Both the position numbers and the translations under genes were made by a program. From positions 27,269 to 91,268 of the forward strand of contig CAMDEA010000008.1 of NCBI GenBank assembly GCA_945893045.1: a stretch of 64,000 nt of DNA, in the 5' to 3' direction. The notes beneath the pieces are model-generated. The model was not told the DNA's origin. It did no database searches and saw only the letters and a list, made by a program, of their open reading frames with translations. Source of the DNA: Planctomyces sp. SH-PL62. GTDB lineage: Bacteria; Planctomycetota; Planctomycetia; Planctomycetales; Planctomycetaceae. Every line of letters starts with the position of its first letter. Position 1 is the first letter of the stretch. Below, piece after piece: positions 60,152 through 64,000 of the stretch.

Positions 60152-61023
60152 GCCGCTTTCCGTTCGGTGTTCGGGACGAGGTTCGCCAACGCCGGCCCGC
60201 GCAGGTTGACGTCCATCTGCGGAAACGGGATCTCGATGCCAGCGTGATCGAGCGCCAGCTTCACCGCGCGAATCGTCCGCTGCTTGATCAAGCCGAAGTC
60301 CGCGGTGGTCGCCCAGGCTCGGACCGACCAGTTCACCGACGAGTCCGCCAATTCGAGCAACACCACTTCTGGGGCAGGCTCGGACAAGATGCCGGGAACC
60401 GCGCAGACAGCTCGCATCAGAATCTCATACGTCTGGTCGATGTCGGCGGAGTAGCACGCACCCACCGTGACTTCGACTCGGCGAGTGTGATGGTACGACG
60501 TGTTCTCGATCGTGCTGCCGAAGATCGAGCCATTGGGAACCATGATCCGGCGGTTGTCCGGTGTGTCGAGCGTTGTCGAGAACAAGTCGATCTCATCGAC
60601 CTTTCCCGTCTGCCCGCCGACGACGATCACATCGCCGACTTTGTACGGTCGAAACACCAGCAGCATGATGCCCGCCGCGAAGTTCCCCAACGCTCCCTGG
60701 AACGCCAAGCCAATCGAGAAGCCGACGGCTCCGATGGCGGCCGCATAGCTGGTCGTATCGACCCCGAATCGGCCAAGGCATCCGGCGATCGCGAGCGCCA
60801 AGATTCCCCACCAAGTGAACTTCGTGGCGAATCGAGCCAGCGTTTCGTCAATCTTCGCCAGCTTCAGACTGCGGTACATCAGCCGGCTCACCCAGCCGGC
60901 CACCATCCACGCGGCAAACAGCACAACCAAAGCGCCGATCACATTGGGAGCGTGGGTCTGATAGATCGTGGGATCGAACAACTTCTGCCGCAGCAGTTCC
61001 AGAATTGAAGGGACTGGCTCCAT
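60148..61023 (-). CDS. mscS: Small-conductance mechanosensitive channel, MscS family
   Basis: A 291-residue MscS channel that releases osmolytes on hypo-osmotic shock. TM1 (VIGALVVLFAAWMVAGWVS), TM2, and pore helix TM3 with alternating Gly/Ala (AAAIGAVGFSIGLAFQGALG then NFAAGIMLL). The cytoplasmic beta domain begins VFRPYKVGDVIVVGGQTGKV and contains VPNGSIFGSTIENTS. Length is close to E. coli MscS (286). ATG 61023 has AGGAG 7 bases upstream. The stop codon lies in a repeat unit. Confidence 0.94.
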   Translation of the reverse strand: MEPVPSILELLRQKLFDPTIYQTHAPNVIGALVVLFAAWMVAGWVSRLMYRSLKLAKIDETLARFATKFTWWGILALAIAGCLGRFGVDTTSYAAAIGAVGFSIGLAFQGALGNFAAGIMLLVFRPYKVGDVIVVGGQTGKVDEIDLFSTTLDTPDNRRIMVPNGSIFGSTIENTSYHHTRRVEVTVGACYSADIDQTYEILMRAVCAVPGILSEPAPEVVLLELADSSVNWSVRAWATTADFGLIKQRTIRAVKLALDHAGIEIPFPQMDVNLRGPALANLVPNTERKAA

Positions 61024-61056
61024 CGTGTCTCCTGTGATTCATCCGAAAAACATTCC

Positions 61057-61128
61057 GGCGAGCGGGGCGGCGTCAGCCCCCCGGTGCGATTGCCACGAGA
61101 CCGGGGGGCTGACGCTACCCCGCTCGCC
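61057..61128. repeat. Palindromic repeat family R, copy 1
   Basis: Left arm at 61057-61084 (GGCGAGCGGGGCGGCGTCAG) and right arm at 61101-61128 match with a short mismatch near the middle. A left arm also occurs at 63826-63847 at the window end. The gap 61129-61399 contains no other feature I can support. Confidence 0.8.
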
Positions 61129-61399
61129 TGTCTGATTCGTGGCCGCGCGGACGATAGCAGCGAGTTCGTCGTTGCGCGAAGACGTTTTGTTGGCCTGCAT
61201 GACCGGCAGATTTTGCCGAGAGCGCGGCGATGTCCACGAATGCGTGAGTCAACGCACGTCGTGGCAGAATCGTCGCGAGAGTCGCACGGAAGCGTCCGAT
61301 GTTAGGGGGACGTGCTCAATCCGGATTCTTGATCGGCGTTCGCCGGCCGGAGACGCACGATTCGCGACTTCGCCGCGCTTGGCGAATCGAAGGTGAGCA

Positions 61400-62473
61400 A
61401 TGGGACTGGGTGGCTCCCGACTATTGGATACTCGACACCGGAGACGTCTGGTGTGGGAACACGAGCAGGATGGCCCGGCGTCTGCCTCTGCGCAACAGGT
61501 ACGAGAGGCCACGCCCCCGGAAGAGACCACCCAGCCCGATCTGTGGCTGTGGCTGCCGCAGGTCATTCCCCAAGCCCTGTGGAAGTGTTGGGCGATCGGA
61601 ATCGCAGGCGCGATCGGTTTCCTGGGACTGCTCACCGCCTGGCATTTCGCGGAACAAGCTTCAACGGCCGGCTCCGTGCCGGGCGATTTGCTCGCGCCGT
61701 TCTTGAATCGGTTGCTGCTCGGCAGCGGAGCCGTGGCGTGGTTAATCGCCGGGCAGTTGTGTTGCCTCGCCTGGTGGGTCCGTTCGCGCAGCCGTGTCGA
61801 TTATGGCGGACGGTTTTATGCGTGGGGTTGGACAGCAGCCGGGTTCTTCACGGCGTCGCTGCTGTGTCTCACCGACGCGCATCGGTTGGTGGCGGCGTTG
61901 GTATCGTGGTCCGTCGCCGGATCTGTCACAGAGTCGGCCGGCATGACCGCGCTGTGGCTGCTGCCGCTGCTGGTCGCGGGACTCGTACTCTGGGCGAACT
62001 TGGGCGCGGAGTTTCGGAACGACCTTGCCAGCCGCGTGCTGCATTCCGTGGGAGCCATCTGTGCGTTGACGTTGATCGGATTCGAATTGTGGAACGCGCG
62101 CACTGACCACTCCGAGGATTGGGAGCTCGTCAGTCGTCTGCTGCTGGCGGCGTTGCAATGGTGTCATCTGATGTCGGTCTGGCTGCACGTGCGGCATGTG
62201 GTCCACGTCTCCGCCGATCCGCCGACCTTGAGCGCGTCGGGCTGGCTGTTGGCCTGGCGATACGGTCCGGGCCGAGCCGCCTCGTGGCTGTCTGAGCGAG
62301 CGACAACAACGTTGGCCGAGCCGGTGACAGAAACTCTCGAAGTCACCGCCGCGGTGGTTGGCAAGAAGCAACTCCGAGAGGTCGACGGAAGCTTGAAAGA
62401 AGTTCGCATCGACGATGCGGAAGCGACGCCGAAAGGCCCGACTCGGCGAGTTCGCGAAGCCGCGAAGAAGTAA
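61400..62473 (+). CDS. Hypothetical multi-pass membrane protein
   Basis: A 357-residue integral membrane protein. The first 50 residues are hydrophilic; then about six helices follow (ALWKCWAIGIAGAIGFLGLL, LLLGSGAVAWLIAGQLCCLA, AWGWTAAGFFTASLLCL, ALWLLPLLVAGLVLWANLGA, and others), and a basic C-terminal tail of about 90 residues (LREVDGSLKEVRIDDAEATP). No family recognised. Ribosome site AAGGTGAG lies close to the ATG at 61400. It is convergent with the next gene, 27 bases away. Confidence 0.72.
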   Translation: MGLGGSRLLDTRHRRRLVWEHEQDGPASASAQQVREATPPEETTQPDLWLWLPQVIPQALWKCWAIGIAGAIGFLGLLTAWHFAEQASTAGSVPGDLLAPFLNRLLLGSGAVAWLIAGQLCCLAWWVRSRSRVDYGGRFYAWGWTAAGFFTASLLCLTDAHRLVAALVSWSVAGSVTESAGMTALWLLPLLVAGLVLWANLGAEFRNDLASRVLHSVGAICALTLIGFELWNARTDHSEDWELVSRLLLAALQWCHLMSVWLHVRHVVHVSADPPTLSASGWLLAWRYGPGRAASWLSERATTTLAEPVTETLEVTAAVVGKKQLREVDGSLKEVRIDDAEATPKGPTRRVREAAKK

Positions 62474-62500
62474 TCCTCGCGCGCCGGTTTCTTTCGTGGT

Positions 62501-63745
62501 TTAATTCCCACGTACGACGGAGAGCGTCGGCCGCACCAGCGACGGCAGGTAGACATCGCGAAACGCGGCGAACTCGCGGTCGCAAGATTGTTGCGCCGTC
62601 ATCGTCGCGGCACCGAACCGGATGGCTTGCTGAATTTGTCCGTCCCCCGCGACACCCAGTTGCCGAGTCAGCTCAAGCACTTTCTTCACCTGCGGATCGT
62701 CTTGAATCCGCTTCTCGATTTCCGGTCGCACCTGCTTGGCATCCGCACGTTCGGTGTGTTGAAACACCGTCCGCCAGGAACCGTCCGCCAGGCGAGCAAC
62801 GAATTGCGTCGTCACCGTCGCTTGCTGCAATTCAATCGCCAAGTCCAGCCGCGTCACGCGGAAGCCGTTCCGCTTTTCCGTATCGGCCGTCTGAATCGCC
62901 TTTGCCAGCGACTCGGACTTCGCGGCATTGTCCCGACCGTTCTTCGCGGGACGGTCGCCCAGCAAATCACCGAATTGCGATTGCAGTTGCTGCTTCAATA
63001 ACTCGACGAGCAACGGGCCGGCGTCCGCTTGGGCCTCTTTCCCCGTGCGAGCCAGCACGTCGCCGGTCCCCTGAAAATCGAGCCGCGATCCGAGCGCGTA
63101 CTCCACCAACGCTCGCCGAGCCGCCCACTCGTTGTCGGTCTGCTCGCGAGCCGGCAACCGTTCGATGAACGGTAGCGGCCATCCAATCGGAGACACGTTG
63201 CGCGCTTTCAAGTCGCGCGACAAATCCTCCACCGAACGGGATTCCGCGCGATCGAGTCCTTCCGCCCAGGCCCACGCCGCCAATTGCCGATGCTCCGGCG
63301 TCGCGGCCTCGACCCGCGCGACGTCCTTCGTGGGCAGCGTCAGCCAGAAGAACTCCGGCTCGAAGTCGTCGGCCTTGTCCAACTCGGCCTGCGCGTCTTC
63401 CAACTGCTGTTTGAGAAACGCCGTGACCGCCGCATCGCCGGCTGGCAGCGGTTCGTCCGTCAGCCGTCGCACGGCTTGTTCAAGTCCCGCCTTGTGGGCG
63501 GCGACCGTCTGCGGCTGAGACGATTGATGCAGTTTTGCATTCGTCGTCGACAACCACTTCGCCGAGACCAGCAGAGTGACCGACTTGTCGGACTGTTCGA
63601 ACAAGACGCCACGCAGCTTGGAACCGCTCCGCAGCGTGATGTGATCGCCGGCCAGCCGGTCAGCCGCGTGTGCCGATGATGTGACCGCCACAAGGATCAC
63701 TGCGATTCGCAGCCAATGCCAACGGTCCATTCGCTGAGTGTGCAT
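62501..63745 (-). CDS. Secreted hypothetical protein
   Basis: A 414-residue exported protein. The signal peptide spans about MDRWHWLRIAVILVAVTSSA with cleavage near HAADR. The first 45 mature residues (ITLRSGSKLRGVLFEQSDKS) look like a small beta-barrel such as an SH3-like element. The rest is mainly helical and charged (FLKQQLEDAQAELDKADDFE). No catalytic motif was seen. ATG 63745 has GAGG about 8 bases before it; ATG 63730 would also keep the signal peptide. Confidence 0.68.
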   Translation of the reverse strand: MHTQRMDRWHWLRIAVILVAVTSSAHAADRLAGDHITLRSGSKLRGVLFEQSDKSVTLLVSAKWLSTTNAKLHQSSQPQTVAAHKAGLEQAVRRLTDEPLPAGDAAVTAFLKQQLEDAQAELDKADDFEPEFFWLTLPTKDVARVEAATPEHRQLAAWAWAEGLDRAESRSVEDLSRDLKARNVSPIGWPLPFIERLPAREQTDNEWAARRALVEYALGSRLDFQGTGDVLARTGKEAQADAGPLLVELLKQQLQSQFGDLLGDRPAKNGRDNAAKSESLAKAIQTADTEKRNGFRVTRLDLAIELQQATVTTQFVARLADGSWRTVFQHTERADAKQVRPEIEKRIQDDPQVKKVLELTRQLGVAGDGQIQQAIRFGAATMTAQQSCDREFAAFRDVYLPSLVRPTLSVVRGN

Positions 63746-63825
63746 GATGATCGACCTCACCCTTTGTTGTTTTACGCGAAAGGATCCCGCATGGGGTTAT
63801 ATCTCGCACGGCCACGAATGAGACA

Positions 63826-64000
63826 GGCGAGCGGGGCGGCGTCAGCCCAATGGCAATGAGTTTAGAAAGTAGTAGGCACATTCCATGTGCCGTCAGCCTG
63901 AGAATTGCGGACGGCACATGGAATGTGCCTGCTACTTTGCGGGTCAAGTCAATGCCATTAGGCGGTAGCCCCGGCACTGTGCCGAATCCACCTGGGGGCT
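63826..64000. repeat. Nested repeats at the window end: family N inside family R
   Basis: The left arm of family R is at 63826-63847. A complete family N pair follows at 63869-63935 (GTAGTAGGCACATTCCATGT units), flanked by AATGGCAATGA and GTCAATGCCATTAGG. The last bases of the window (GGGGGCT) look like the start of the right arm of family R, so N seems to sit within the loop of R. The right edge is cut by the window. Confidence 0.65.

Overview
The window looks like chromosomal DNA from a planctomycete (Planctomycetota). This is inferred from gene content, not from a marker gene. Supporting signs are a GC-rich genome, a very large membrane-spanning Ser/Thr kinase fused to LRR-like and WD40 repeats, a large RTX-type secreted protein with an N-terminal LERLEDR motif, a BamA/Omp85 protein, the rare TIGR03545/TIGR03546 outer-membrane-bacteria gene pair, many secreted hypothetical proteins, and a heavy load of short palindromic repeats. 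No rRNA, tRNA, CRISPR array, prophage or conventional insertion sequence was seen.

Layout. 1-9 kb: the start of gmd (GDP-mannose dehydratase), a glycosyltransferase, glpK, the RTX repeat protein, and a membrane-fused spermidine-synthase-like protein. 9-20 kb: corA, a GH63-type glycosidase, a complementary pair of M16 peptidase subunits, bamA and a single-domain response regulator. 19.8-26 kb: a RAYT-type (REP-associated, HUH) transposase flanked by its likely REP repeats, then the 1660-residue kinase and an enolase-superfamily enzyme. 27-35 kb: a complete phosphate locus in the order phoR, pstS, pstC, pstA, pstB, phoU, phoB. 35-38 kb: an NSS transporter with its tiny membrane partner, and a two-gene small-protein module with one gene broken by a nonsense codon. 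38-45.5 kb: an iron-sulfur region with sufR, nuoB, three small genes, sufC, sufB, a Nudix gene, sufD and a Rieske-DUF59 fusion. 45.5-64 kb: a PAS histidine kinase, secreted hydrolase and kelch proteins, a DUF4870 protein, an M48 peptidase, the TIGR03545/TIGR03546 pair, a lipoprotein hydrolase, an MscS channel and several hypothetical proteins.

How genes work together. PhoR/PhoB and PstSCAB/PhoU form a phosphate sensing and uptake unit. SufC-SufB-SufD with the Rieske-DUF59 protein form an Fe-S assembly unit probably repressed by SufR. The two M16 genes probably make one heterodimeric protease. TIGR03545/TIGR03546 are a conserved pair.

The main unexplained structure is the intergenic DNA. Most gaps larger than about 80 bases hold a mirrored pair of hairpin units, from at least a dozen sequence families. 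Many units begin with GTAG or a close variant at their outer end, the layout of classical REP/BIME elements. Some units lie in frame inside coding sequences, and some supply stop codons or C-terminal tails. A RAYT gene sits among copies of one family. I regard this as the most interesting biology in the window.
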